DNA from: Nonomuraea sp. MG754425
Lineage (GTDB): Bacteria; Actinomycetota; Actinomycetes; Streptosporangiales; Streptosporangiaceae
Assembly (NCBI RefSeq): GCF_021699195.1
Contig: NZ_SSXE01000002.1
Coordinates: 118,283 to 182,282 of the forward strand
Direction of reading: 5' to 3'
Length of the DNA: 64,000 bases
Positions 8,124 to 16,751 of the stretch are shown in pieces. Numbering within the stretch: position 1 is the first letter of the stretch; each line of letters opens with the position of its first letter. Made by a program: the position numbers and the translations under genes. Below the pieces are notes generated by a model. It did no database searches. It saw only the letters and a list, made by a program, of their open reading frames with translations, and was not told the DNA's origin.

Positions 8124-8906
8124 TCAACGGCCGGCCGGCTGGCCCCGTCCGCGCGTGGCGGAGGCGAGGAACAGCGGCAGGGCGAGGAACAGCCGGTCCT
8201 GCTCGGCGCGGCGCGTCTGCTCGCCGGTCCAGGCGTCGCGCTGCTCCCGGGTGATGGCCCCGGCGGCGTGGACGGCCGCGGCGAGGCCCGTCAGCATGCC
8301 GAGCATCGTGCCGCCGGTGAACACCCCGACGTGCACCTCCACCTCCACCTCCACCTCCACCTCGCCGAACCCGGCCGCCAGCAGCAGGTTGCGGTAGCCG
8401 CGGGCGGCCCGCGGGCGGGTGACCAGGTCGGCGCGCGCATGCACGATCGTCCGGGTGAGGCCGGGCTCGTCGGAGTCGATGACGAGGGTGTCCCAGTCCT
8501 GGCCGACGAGCACGATCCGGCCGCCGGGGGCCAGCACGCGGCCGGCCTCGGCCAGGGCCCGAGCAGGGTCGTCGAGTTCGTGGAAGACCTTGTCCGCCCG
8601 GTAGCCGGCCGCCTCGTGGTCGCCCAGCGGCAGCTCGTACGCGTCGCCGACGCGGAAGTCGGCGTCGGGCCGGCGCCGCCGGGCGACCGAGATCATCTCC
8701 TCGCTGACGTCCACGCCGACGGCCGCGGCCTTCCTGTCGTTCAGCTCGGTCACCGCCCGGCCCGCGCCGCAGCCCACGTCCACGGCCGTGTCCCCCGGGC
8801 GGAGCCTGAGCAGTTCGTACGAGCGGGCGCGCAGCGTGACGGCGGACGGGAGGGCGTCGGCGAGGTCGAGCAACCTGATGAGTTCCGTGTGATCGGGCAT
8901 GGGCAT
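8124..8906 (-). CDS. SAM-dependent class I methyltransferase
   Basis: 260 residues from ATG 8906 (GTG 8909 and ATG 8900 are alternatives; an AGGG at 8912-8909 fits 8900 best). The SAM-binding motif I reads DVGCGAGRAV (about residues 43-52), followed by GVDVSEEMISVARRR and the FRVGDAYELPL acidic-loop motif; VLAPGGRIVLVGQDWD is motif III/post-III. This is the UbiE/Methyltransf_11 type, cytoplasmic, substrate unknown. Near residue 185 the chain has five consecutive Glu-Val pairs encoded by a hexamer tandem repeat. A perfect inverted repeat sits immediately upstream of the start, implying control by a dimeric repressor that is not encoded next to it. Confidence 0.85.
   Translation of the reverse strand: MPMPDHTELIRLLDLADALPSAVTLRARSYELLRLRPGDTAVDVGCGAGRAVTELNDRKAAAVGVDVSEEMISVARRRRPDADFRVGDAYELPLGDHEAAGYRADKVFHELDDPARALAEAGRVLAPGGRIVLVGQDWDTLVIDSDEPGLTRTIVHARADLVTRPRAARGYRNLLLAAGFGEVEVEVEVEVHVGVFTGGTMLGMLTGLAAAVHAAGAITREQRDAWTGEQTRRAEQDRLFLALPLFLASATRGRGQPAGR
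8334..8363 (-). repeat. Hexamer microsatellite, five copies
   Basis: CACCTC repeated five times without error on the plus strand (GAGGTG on the coding strand), encoding (Glu-Val)5 in the methyltransferase. Copy number change would alter the protein by two residues per unit without a frameshift. Confidence 0.9.
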
Positions 8907-8914
8907 CACCCTGC

Positions 8915-8936
8915 GACTTCATGTGGACATGAAGTC
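8915..8936. promoter_or_regulatory. Perfect inverted repeat, probable operator
   Basis: GACTTCATGT (8915-8924), two bases GG, then the exact reverse complement ACATGAAGTC (8927-8936). The element ends six bases before the GTG at 8909 and would cover the transcription or translation start of the methyltransferase gene. Such a ten-base-pair arm is far beyond chance in this composition and is typical for MarR, PadR or TetR dimers. Confidence 0.65.
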
Positions 8937-9496
8937 AAGCCCGCCGGCGTGGTGTCCGGAAAGGGTGGCATCACCATCGTGCTACGTCACATAACGCATT
9001 CGAGGTATTACGTTGAGCGAAGTCCAGAAGGGACGACCTCACAGAAAGCGATCGGCACACCGGCGTGCCCCCTTGGCCGCCGGCCGGAACTCTCCGCCCC
9101 CTGACTGGACGATCTCAACGCGAGAAAGAGGGCAAGACGTGAAGAGATTCCCCCCGTCGTCCGCCGTCGCACGCTCCTCCGGTTCGGCCCCCGGGCCCGG
9201 ACGGGAGACCACAGGCACGCCGCCGGGCAGACGTCCTCTGCGCTCTCGCGACCCCTTCCCGCAGGTGCTCCGCCGGCGCTGACCAGCGCCGAACACCTTC
9301 GTCACCCGCTCGCCGGCGTCTTTCCCGGCGACCGGACCTGAATCACGGAGCCGCACCGGCGGCCGACGCCGTCGCGCTTCCGCGCGCCGAACGAACGCGT
9401 CCTGACCTCGGTCGATGACGGCTGCCCTGACCGGCTCCCCCCGAACGCCGGCGACGCCGGTTTGCCCCCTCCACCTCCTCCTCGGAAGGACGTGCC
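8937..9496 (+). other. Intergenic before the DUF11 gene; no clear gene
   Basis: About 560 bases between the divergent methyltransferase and DUF11-protein genes. The first 100 bases include AT-rich elements (CATAACGCATTCGAGGTATTACGTT near 8990-9015 region) that may hold the DUF11 promoter. A 47-codon GTG frame at 9139-9282, rich in Arg, Ser and Pro, follows an AGAGGG, but it lacks convincing coding character. The rest appears to be long untranslated leader. Confidence 0.3.
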
Positions 9497-10930
9497 ATGG
9501 CTGTTCCCCAGAATCCCCCTCCCGGTGGCTGCGGACCTCGCATCGCCCTGATCAACGGCAGCTTCGAAGAGCCCGTCGTCGACGGCATGGCAATCCTGCC
9601 CGACGCCGCGCACAGCGCCCCCAACGCGGTGCCCGGCTGGCGCACCACCGCCTCCGACGGCCAGATCGAGATCTGGCACAGCGGCTTCCAGGGCGTCCCC
9701 GCCGACGACGGCCGGCAGTTCGCCGAACTGAACGCCAACATGGTCTCCACCCTCTACCAGGACCTGCCGACCAAGCCGGGCACCAAGCTGTACTGGAAGT
9801 TGTCACACCGCGGTCGCCAGGGTCCCGACACGATGGCGCTGCAGATCGGCCCGCCGGACGCCCCGGTGGAGCAGCAGCGGATGACCGACGGCACCAGCGC
9901 CTGGGGCCACTACTCCGGCGAGTACGTGGTCCCGCCCGGCCAGAGCATCACCCGCTTCGCGTTCAAGTCCATCTCCGCCGCCGGCGGCAACAACAGCGTC
10001 GGCAACTTCCTCGACGGCATCGTCTTCGGCACCGCGCCGTGCGTGGTGGTCACCAAGGCCGCCGTGCCCGACGGCGAGGTCAAGATCGGGGACATCATCA
10101 CCTACCGGGTGAACCTGAGGAACGAGGGCGGGTCCCCGGCCCAGAACGTCGTCCTGACCGACAAGATCCCGGCCGGCACCACCTATGTCCCCGGAACCCT
10201 GCGCATCGTGGACGGCCCCGGCAACGGCGGCAAGACCGACGGCCCCGGCGACGACCAGGCCCGCCTCGACCCGGAGACCGGCCGCGTCATCTTCAACCTG
10301 GGCGCGGGCGCCACCGCCGGCACGGGCGGCACGCTCCCCTCCACCGTGGACGCGCCCGGCGGGACCACGGTCGAGTTCCGCGTCCGCGTCGATCGCGCCA
10401 GCGCCGGTCGCCAGATCGAGAACCAGGCGGGCGCCACGTACGACAACACCCTCGGCAAGGACGTCGAGCACCTCACCTCCACCTCCAACGCGACCGTCAC
10501 CCCCGTCGCCCGCGCGGTCGAGCTCGTCCTCGTCAAGGCCGCGGACCGGGTCAAGGCCACCGTCGGCGAGGCGGTCACCTTCCACGTGTCCGTCACGAAC
10601 ACCGGCCCGAACGACGCCACCGGCGTCACCGTCACCGACCGGCTGCCCGACGGGCTGGTCTTCCTGGCCGCCCAGCCCGGTGCCGGTTCCTACAACCCGG
10701 CCACCGGCGTCTGGGACGTCGGCGCGATGAAGGTCGGCACCACCCAGACCCTCACCCTGCTGGCCAAGGTCACCAAGCCCGGCCCGCTGACGAACAAGGC
10801 CACCGCCGTGGCCAACGAGACCGACGGCCCCGTCACCGACCAGGTCACGGTCTGCGCCCGCCCGCAGTGCCCCTGCCCGCCGGACGGCGTCGGCTGCCGG
10901 GGCGGCGTCGGTTGCGGCCGTAGCTGCTGA
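9497..10930 (+). CDS. DUF11-repeat protein with cysteine-rich tail, no signal peptide
   Basis: 477 residues from ATG 9497, with AAGGA upstream; no earlier start is possible in frame. Residues 15-175 (LINGSFEEP... PGWRTT... IEIWHSGF) resemble a carbohydrate-binding-like jelly-roll of the DUF642 kind. Two DUF11 (conserved repeat) domains follow, about 176-330 (VVVTKAAVPDGEVKIGDIIT, NVVLTDKIPAGTTYVPGTL) and 335-452 (LVLVKAADRVKATVGEAVTF, VTVTDRLPDGLVFLAAQPGA). The last 26 residues hold six cysteines in CARPQCPC and GCRGGVGCGRSC. DUF11 proteins are normally cell-surface or secreted, yet no signal peptide is seen. A strong hairpin follows the stop. Export route and role are unknown. Confidence 0.8.
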   Translation: MAVPQNPPPGGCGPRIALINGSFEEPVVDGMAILPDAAHSAPNAVPGWRTTASDGQIEIWHSGFQGVPADDGRQFAELNANMVSTLYQDLPTKPGTKLYWKLSHRGRQGPDTMALQIGPPDAPVEQQRMTDGTSAWGHYSGEYVVPPGQSITRFAFKSISAAGGNNSVGNFLDGIVFGTAPCVVVTKAAVPDGEVKIGDIITYRVNLRNEGGSPAQNVVLTDKIPAGTTYVPGTLRIVDGPGNGGKTDGPGDDQARLDPETGRVIFNLGAGATAGTGGTLPSTVDAPGGTTVEFRVRVDRASAGRQIENQAGATYDNTLGKDVEHLTSTSNATVTPVARAVELVLVKAADRVKATVGEAVTFHVSVTNTGPNDATGVTVTDRLPDGLVFLAAQPGAGSYNPATGVWDVGAMKVGTTQTLTLLAKVTKPGPLTNKATAVANETDGPVTDQVTVCARPQCPCPPDGVGCRGGVGCGRSC

Positions 10931-10942
10931 CACCCCGATCCC

Positions 10943-10975
10943 GCGGCGGTCCGTCTCGCCCTCACGGGCCGCCGC
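10943..10975 (+). terminator. Hairpin terminator after DUF11 gene
   Basis: Twelve base pairs (10943-10954 with 10964-10975, one T-G pair) around a nine-base loop, starting 12 bases after the stop. Confidence 0.6.
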
Positions 10976-11003
10976 ACCCCGGCTCCGATGTCGAAGAGGC
11001 CGG

Positions 11004-11558
11004 TCAGTGCTTGGCGTGCAGACCCGCGATGATCACTTCGATCAGCAGGTCGTAGCTGTCGTCCAGGTTCTCCGGGAGGCCGAAGCCGCCTTCGGCCTCC
11101 AGGACCGAGAAGCCGTGGACGGCGGCGCGCAGGCAGCGGGTCGCGTGGACCGCGGCGGAGTCCTCCATCCCGTAGGCGCGCAGGGTGGCGGTGATGATGG
11201 CGAGCAGCCGGGTCCCGGCGTCGACGGTCTGGGGTTCGGGGCTCTGGATCAGGGCGGAGTAGCGGTGGGGATGGCGCTGCACGTACTGCCGCCAGGCCGT
11301 CATGAAGGCGCGGATCGCCTCGTCGGCGGAGCGGCCGAGCACGGCGTCGCCCACCTGCTCGGCGAGGTCGTTCATGATGCGGGCCGACACCAGGGCGCGC
11401 AGTTCGGCGAGATTGCGCACGTGCTTGTACAGGGACGGGGTCGCGACGCCCGCCCTGCCGGAGACCGCCGACAGGGACAGGGCCGCGGGGCCACTCTCGT
11501 CCAGGACCCGCACCGCGATGTCCACGACCGCGCCGGTGGACAGCGCCGCCCTAGCCAC
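11004..11558 (-). CDS. TetR-family regulator
   Basis: 184 residues (MARAALSTGAVVDIAVRVLD). The N-terminal helix-turn-helix reads LSLSAVSGRAGVATPSLYKHVRNLAELR (about residues 27-54); the C-terminal part (AFMTAWRQYVQRHPHRYSAL, AVHGFSVLEAEGGFGLPENL) matches the TetR_C_33/WHG type. The start at 11558 overlaps the stop of the upstream alpha/beta hydrolase by eight bases, so the two are translated from one message. The repressor probably acts on the repeated TAGC elements in front of the hydrolase and thus controls its own operon. Confidence 0.88.
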   Translation of the reverse strand: MARAALSTGAVVDIAVRVLDESGPAALSLSAVSGRAGVATPSLYKHVRNLAELRALVSARIMNDLAEQVGDAVLGRSADEAIRAFMTAWRQYVQRHPHRYSALIQSPEPQTVDAGTRLLAIITATLRAYGMEDSAAVHATRCLRAAVHGFSVLEAEGGFGLPENLDDSYDLLIEVIIAGLHAKH

Positions 11559-12411
11559 GCGCGCCGGTCCCGACGAAGCCGATGATGGCCGCGGCGACCT
11601 CGTCGGGCGACTGCACGTGGGCGTAGTGCCCGGCCCCTTCGATCAGCTCCACCCGGCCGACGCCGGCGGGCAGGCTCGCCACGACGCCCTCCGCCTCCGC
11701 CTTCGGGTCGGGCCAGTCGGGGTCGAGCGTGCCCATGAGGACGAGCACCGGCTGCCGCACGTCGGCGAGGCGGGCGCCCGCGTCGGTCGGGGCGGCCATG
11801 CCCATCTTGCCGACGACGGCCATCCGGCCGGGCCGGCGCAGGTCGCTCTCCAGGGCGGAGATGTGCTCGCCGAGACCGGCGGGCCGCACGCCGGGGAAGG
11901 CGTGGTCGAGGTAGCGCTTCCACAACCCGGTGCTGCGCAGCATGGTGGCGCCCATGAGCAGGGTCGCGCCCTTGCGGTAGCCCGCGTGGGAGAACATCGC
12001 GCCCACGTCGAAGCGCTGGGCGCGGGTGAAGGGGGCGATCTCGACGACGGCGCTGACCAGGCTCGGCTCCTGGGCCGCGGCGATGGTGGCCGCGCCGCCG
12101 CTGAAGGAGTGCCCCACGACGACGGCGGGGCCGCCCAGTTCCCTGATGAGGGCGAGGATGTCCCCCGCGACCGCGGTGCGGGTGTAGGCGCTCCAACCCG
12201 TGCTCGACTCGCCATGGCCACGCAGGTCGAGCCGGGCGACCCGGAAACCGGCCGCCACGAGCCGGGCGGCCACCGCGCCGTAGGAGGTGCGGTTCTCTCC
12301 CATGCCGTGCGCGAGGACGATCAGGGGTCCTTCGCCGCTGACGTCGTACGCCAGCCGTCCGCCGTCGACTTCGAGCATGCCGGTCATCTGTGCCATGTAG
12401 CTATTCGTCAT
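11551..12411 (-). CDS. Alpha/beta-fold hydrolase
   Basis: About 286 residues. The fold is shown by VLAHGMGENRTSYG (oxyanion region), the nucleophile elbow VVGHSFSGG, PVLVLMGTLDPDWPD (acid) and IEGAGHYAHVQSPDEV (catalytic histidine). These are cytoplasmic esterase, epoxide hydrolase or haloperoxidase-like enzymes; substrate unknown. Five in-frame ATGs lie within 40 bases (12417, 12411, 12396, 12387, 12378) and none has a ribosome binding site. 12411 is chosen because TAGCTT lies seven bases upstream, allowing a leaderless message, with TTGCAC 17 bases further up. It starts 48 bases after the stop of the trypsin-nSTAND gene on the same strand and is followed by an overlapping TetR gene. Confidence 0.85.
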   Translation of the reverse strand: MTNSYMAQMTGMLEVDGGRLAYDVSGEGPLIVLAHGMGENRTSYGAVAARLVAAGFRVARLDLRGHGESSTGWSAYTRTAVAGDILALIRELGGPAVVVGHSFSGGAATIAAAQEPSLVSAVVEIAPFTRAQRFDVGAMFSHAGYRKGATLLMGATMLRSTGLWKRYLDHAFPGVRPAGLGEHISALESDLRRPGRMAVVGKMGMAAPTDAGARLADVRQPVLVLMGTLDPDWPDPKAEAEGVVASLPAGVGRVELIEGAGHYAHVQSPDEVAAAIIGFVGTGARG

Positions 12412-12435
12412 AGCCATGAAGCTAACACCATTAGC
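12393..12435. promoter_or_regulatory. Cluster of TAGC-type operator elements
   Basis: Two direct repeats CCATGTAGCTA (12393-12403) and CCATGAAGCTA (12414-12424) are exactly 21 bases apart, two helical turns. A perfect inverted repeat GCTAA-CACCA-TTAGC follows at 12421-12435. They overlap the start region of the hydrolase gene and probably bind the TetR protein of the same operon. Confidence 0.5.
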
Positions 12436-12458
12436 CAAATAGTGCAAATCCGGACAAT

Positions 12459-15400
12459 CTACCTGGCTGTGTCCGGGCAGATCCGGGCCGGCAACTCCTC
12501 CGGCACCTGCTTGCGGTCGTCGTCGGTCAGGTCGCGGCCCAGCACCTGGCACGAGCGCCGCTCCCAGGTCGCGACGTCCAGCGGCAGCAGGTCGGTCGCG
12601 TATCCCTCCGTCCGGTCCCCTGCTCTCAGCCGCAGCAACGTCCTGCCGTCGTCCGAGATGCTGAGGAACTCCTGGATCTGGCTGAAGGTGTAGGTGCCGT
12701 CGTACGTCACCTGGCCGTCGTCGTCCTCGGCCGGGCCGAGCCCGTAGATGTGGATCTCCTTGTCGCTGAACAGGAACAGCTTGCGCTGCTGCTCGACGAA
12801 CATCGAGAACATCCGCTGGTTGTTGCCGAGAGCGTTCTCCGCGACCGATCGCAGCGGGCCGAGCAGCCGCTTCAGCGGCCGGCTGAGCCACACCTCCGGC
12901 AGCCCGCCGCTGCGGAACACCAACATGTACCTTCTGGTGGAGTCGAAGGTGAATCCGTCGATGCTGCCCGGCCCCACCTGCATCCGCCGGCCGGGGACCT
13001 CCTTGCCGGTCGCCAGCTCGATGGTGTGGATGTAGTCGCGCCCGTACACGGCCACCAGGAGTTGTTCCGGGTTCCACGGATCGGGGCCGACCTCACCGAT
13101 GGTGGAGCCCGCTCCCGCCAGGTCGTAGGCGCTCTTGCGCCGTCCGGTCCCGGCGTCCCAGCGTTCCAGCCGCCGTCCCGCGACCGTCAGCAGGTCGCCG
13201 CTCCTGAGGAAGAAGGTCGCCGAGTCCCAGTTCCCGGCGCTGTCACGCGCCGGCATGGCCGTGGTGAGCCGGGCGACGGCCTCAAGTGAAGGCAGGGCAC
13301 GCACGACCACCTTGTCGGCGGCCACCCGGTCGGCGACGTAACGCTCGTCACGGCTCACCACGGGCTCGCCGAAGGCGTCCAGGACGGACGCCTTCGGGTC
13401 CCGGACCACCTCGGCGACCGTCCGCTGCGCGCCGCCCGTCTCGCGCACCTGGAGTTTCCTGCCGCCGTCGGCCTGGGCGATCATCCTGCACCCGTTGCAC
13501 AGCAGCTCCGGCTCCCCGATCCGGTCCTCCCGGCCGCGCAACGAGGTGCTCACCACGGTGTCGGGCGACGCGGTGAGCAACGACGGCGAGTCCGGCGGGC
13601 CGACCAGGGCGAGCGGGCTCGGGTCCGCCTGGGCCTCGATGAAGGTCGAGGAGAGCCGCGTGCCCTCGTGCAGATCGACCAGCCCCCAGCCGTACCGCTC
13701 GATGATCATGGCGTGCCGCCCGGAGGCGTCCACGGCGAAGTCGCCGCACCCGTTCGCGGTGCGGTACCGGCCCTGCGACGTCCCGGCGGGCAGCCGCAGC
13801 GCCGTGTACGTCGCGCTCTGCGTGTCCCCGCTGCCCGAAGCCGCGCAGACCACCGCGCTCGTGCCGTCACCGGAGACGCGCAGGCCGTCCGCCTTGCCGA
13901 GCCGCTTGAGGTTCACCTTGCTCCACAGCGGCTTGCCGACGCTCGTGAGCAGCCACAGCTCGCCGCCCTTGCGCGCGACCAGGGTCTTCTCGTCGGGGCC
14001 GAACCGGATCGAATCGGCGGCGAAGCTGATCGTCCACCCCTGTTCGGCGGTCGTCACGCCCAGGGACTGCAGCACCACCGTCTCCGGCCCGGTGGTCACG
14101 ATCCACCCGTCGTCGCCCGCCGGCACGACGTCGGCTCCCAGGGAGGGGAAGCCCGCGGGCTTGCTGCGGTTCTGCCGCGAGAGTGTGTGCGCCTCGCCCA
14201 GCGGCCATCCGCCGGTCGGATCGACGCTGTGCCACACCATGCTGTCCCCGAGCACGTACGCGATGAGCGTGCCGTCGGCCGACACGGCGGGCTGACTGGC
14301 CACCAGCTCCCTGGCGGGCAGGTGCTGGGCCCGGTAGTGGCCGTCGGCCGAACGAAGGTAGAGCGTCGCCGTGCCCGTGTCCGTGACGGCGAGGACCACT
14401 CGCCCGTCGGCGCTCGCGGCCACGTCGGCGAGCCGGCCCAGCGCGCCCGACGCGATCCCCGTCGTGTCGCGGTACTCGACGTAGCGCTGCAGCAACTGGT
14501 TACGCGCCTCCCACGTCGGCGACGAACGGACCGCCTCGACCGCCAGCATCGCCGAGAGCCGGGGATCCCGCCTGGCCAGATCGGCCGAGCTCCTGGCCAG
14601 CGCTCTCGACCGGGCCTCGGCCGCCCGCTCCGCGCCGACCCGCCCCTGGACGATCATCATCGTGGTCAGGACGGCCATGACGGTCACGACCACGACCAGC
14701 GCCGTCCACCAGCCCCGTCTCATCAGCGACCGGCGGCTCGCGTACTGGCGTCCCCGATTCAGGTAGCCGAGCTCCGCCGTGTTCAGCTCCGTCCGCCGCT
14801 CGGCCAGCCACTTCCCGGCCTCCGCCAGCGTGTCGGACCTGGGCAGCCACTCCACGTTGCGACCGGCCTTCTCCCAGTGCCCGAGATCGGCGTTCAGCAG
14901 GGAGCGCCATTCGAGGAACTGGCGGTCGGCCGCCACCTGCTCGGCGAGCCGCGGCCATTCGACGGTCAGCGCCTCGTGGGCCAGTTCCACGGTCACGCCC
15001 CGGTCGTCGCCGCCCACCACGAGCAGCCGCCGGTCCGCGAGCGCCTGGGCGATCCGCCACTGGTCCGGCTCCAGCTCCCCGCGCGGCACCACCCGCCGCA
15101 GGGACGCCTCGCTGCCCGGCGTCACCCGTACGAGCTGGGTCAGCAGGGCCCGTCCCGCTGCCGCCCGCGACTCGGGGACGCACTCGTGCCAGATCCGCTC
15201 GGCCTCCTTGGCCAGCGCCCCGCGCACGCCGCCGAGCCTGCGGTAGGCAGCGAAGGACATCCGCCCGTTCTCCCGCTGCTGCCACAGCTTCTCCAGCACG
15301 AAACCCAGCAGGGGCAGCGCGCCCGGCTCGGTCCCGGCCTCCTCCAGCATCTCGTCCACGAGCCCCGGGTCGTACGCGACGGCCGCGACGGTGTCGAGCG

Positions 15401-16676
15401 GTCGTACGACGACCTCGGTCAACTGCTCACCGCCCATCGGGGTGAGCACGTAGACGGTGCTCCCCAGCGCCCGCCCCAGCACGGGATGGGACAGCCCCGC
15501 CTCCAGGAAGTCGGCCCGCAGCGTGAGCAGCACGCACACGTCGGCCGGCGGCCGGTCGGGGAACAGCACGGCCGCGGCGTGCCGCGCCTCCTCCTCGGGG
15601 CAGACGAGCAGTTCCTCGGCCTGGTCGACCAGGATGAGCAGCCGGTTCGTCCGGGAACCGCGCAGGACGAGCGGCACGACCTCGGCCAGCCCATCGCGCT
15701 CCAGCGCCGCCCGCACCTCCCGCGCCTTCGGCAGCGTGTCCGGGCGGGCCAGTGCGGGATGCAGGAGCGCCGCCAACTCGGCGGCGAGCGCGGCCACCAG
15801 GGACCGCCCGGTGGACGGCCGCACGACGACGACCTCGTACCCGCTCTGCCGGGCCAGCGGCACCACGCCCGCCAGCGCCAGCGAGGACTTGCCGCACCCC
15901 GACGGCCCGACCAGCGTCACCCGTGGCTGCCCGTGGACGAGCCGGGCGACCTCGGCGGCCTCGCTCGCGCGGCCGAAGAAGACGTTCTCGTCGCCCGGGG
16001 AGAAGGCGGACAGCCCGCGGAACGGCGACGGGGGCTCCATCAGGCCGGCGATGGACGGAACGGCCTCCTTGAAGCTGCGCGCGGGGATGAAGAAGCCCTG
16101 CCAGGCATCGCCGCGCTGAGCGGCCACCACCATGCCGACCACGCCGCGGAGCTGCTCGTCCCACACCGGGCTCCCGCTGAAGCCGCCGGCGAGATGCAGG
16201 CCGGAGACCCGGTCGAGCTGCACCCAGCCCTGCCCCGTGGGCCCGAGCGCCCGCCCGTAGTACCAGCCGCCCTCCTCCGCCTGCTCGGGGAAGCCCGACA
16301 CGCGCATGCCGTGGTGCCAGAGGTCGGCGGCCTCCACCAGGAGCACCGGCTGGGCGCCGGGCACCGCGTCGTCCAGCCGCAGCACGGCGATGTCCCCGCT
16401 CTCGTCGCCGGCCGGCGGCACCCAGACCTCGACACTCGCCGTGACCTGCGCGGACCCGGCGAACGGCAGTTCCAGGCTGACCCGGCCCGGCGGCGGAGGG
16501 CCGGGCCGGAGCGCCTCCTCCAGCGACAGGCCCAGCGCGGCGGAGACCACGTGGGCGCACGTGACGGCTCGGTCGCCGCCGATCAGGAACCCCGCGCCGA
16601 TGATCGGGCCGTCCGGCCCCGGGCCGCGCACACGCAGGGTGGCGTGCCTGAGCGCATCAACCTCGTTGTGTGACAC
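12459..16676 (-). CDS. Trypsin-like protease fused to nSTAND ATPase and beta-propeller
   Basis: 1405 residues from GTG 16676 (GGAG five bases upstream). Residues 1-205 are a trypsin-like protease with a complete triad: H42 (TCAHVVS), D95 (GDIAVLRL) and S167 (GGFSGSPVWD). Residues 218-250 (PFRGLSAFSPGDENVFFGR) open an nSTAND1-type P-loop domain: Walker A GPSGCGKS 257-264, Walker B LLILVDQAEEL about 346-356, sensor-like LLTLRADFLEAG. A helical region with HEALTVEWPRL follows, one membrane helix (about 656-676), a coiled segment (ERAAEARSRALARSSADLARRDPRLS), then about 650 residues of degenerate WD40-like propeller blades. Proteins of this build are predicted sensors-effectors in NTP-dependent conflict systems. 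The Trypco1 gene lies directly upstream. No signal peptide, so the protease acts in the cytosol. Confidence 0.88.
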   Translation of the reverse strand: MSHNEVDALRHATLRVRGPGPDGPIIGAGFLIGGDRAVTCAHVVSAALGLSLEEALRPGPPPPGRVSLELPFAGSAQVTASVEVWVPPAGDESGDIAVLRLDDAVPGAQPVLLVEAADLWHHGMRVSGFPEQAEEGGWYYGRALGPTGQGWVQLDRVSGLHLAGGFSGSPVWDEQLRGVVGMVVAAQRGDAWQGFFIPARSFKEAVPSIAGLMEPPSPFRGLSAFSPGDENVFFGRASEAAEVARLVHGQPRVTLVGPSGCGKSSLALAGVVPLARQSGYEVVVVRPSTGRSLVAALAAELAALLHPALARPDTLPKAREVRAALERDGLAEVVPLVLRGSRTNRLLILVDQAEELLVCPEEEARHAAAVLFPDRPPADVCVLLTLRADFLEAGLSHPVLGRALGSTVYVLTPMGGEQLTEVVVRPLDTVAAVAYDPGLVDEMLEEAGTEPGALPLLGFVLEKLWQQRENGRMSFAAYRRLGGVRGALAKEAERIWHECVPESRAAAGRALLTQLVRVTPGSEASLRRVVPRGELEPDQWRIAQALADRRLLVVGGDDRGVTVELAHEALTVEWPRLAEQVAADRQFLEWRSLLNADLGHWEKAGRNVEWLPRSDTLAEAGKWLAERRTELNTAELGYLNRGRQYASRRSLMRRGWWTALVVVVTVMAVLTTMMIVQGRVGAERAAEARSRALARSSADLARRDPRLSAMLAVEAVRSSPTWEARNQLLQRYVEYRDTTGIASGALGRLADVAASADGRVVLAVTDTGTATLYLRSADGHYRAQHLPARELVASQPAVSADGTLIAYVLGDSMVWHSVDPTGGWPLGEAHTLSRQNRSKPAGFPSLGADVVPAGDDGWIVTTGPETVVLQSLGVTTAEQGWTISFAADSIRFGPDEKTLVARKGGELWLLTSVGKPLWSKVNLKRLGKADGLRVSGDGTSAVVCAASGSGDTQSATYTALRLPAGTSQGRYRTANGCGDFAVDASGRHAMIIERYGWGLVDLHEGTRLSSTFIEAQADPSPLALVGPPDSPSLLTASPDTVVSTSLRGREDRIGEPELLCNGCRMIAQADGGRKLQVRETGGAQRTVAEVVRDPKASVLDAFGEPVVSRDERYVADRVAADKVVVRALPSLEAVARLTTAMPARDSAGNWDSATFFLRSGDLLTVAGRRLERWDAGTGRRKSAYDLAGAGSTIGEVGPDPWNPEQLLVAVYGRDYIHTIELATGKEVPGRRMQVGPGSIDGFTFDSTRRYMLVFRSGGLPEVWLSRPLKRLLGPLRSVAENALGNNQRMFSMFVEQQRKLFLFSDKEIHIYGLGPAEDDDGQVTYDGTYTFSQIQEFLSISDDGRTLLRLRAGDRTEGYATDLLPLDVATWERRSCQVLGRDLTDDDRKQVPEELPARICPDTAR

Positions 16677-16680
16677 AACG
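16664..16680. promoter_or_regulatory. Perfect palindrome across the start codon of the protease-STAND gene
   Basis: CGTTGTGT (16664-16671), central G, ACACAACG (16673-16680). The GTG start codon (16676-16674) is inside it. It could be an operator or an mRNA hairpin that occludes translation initiation. Confidence 0.5.
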
Positions 16681-16751
16681 ACTCCGTGACTCTTCGTGAG
16701 CCCGGTCTCACACCAGGCTTACTGCCAAGGAGTATGGCGAGGCGTCCGCCC

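Noticed and set aside
9139..9282. 47-codon GTG frame upstream of the DUF11 gene
   Set aside because: Composition (Arg/Pro/Ser) and lack of third-position GC pattern do not support coding; reported only as part of the gap.
13668..16673. 1001-codon plus-strand frame opposite the trypsin-nSTAND gene
   Set aside because: Antisense shadow: no recognizable domain, Arg/Gly/Gln-rich, while the minus strand has complete protease and P-loop motifs.
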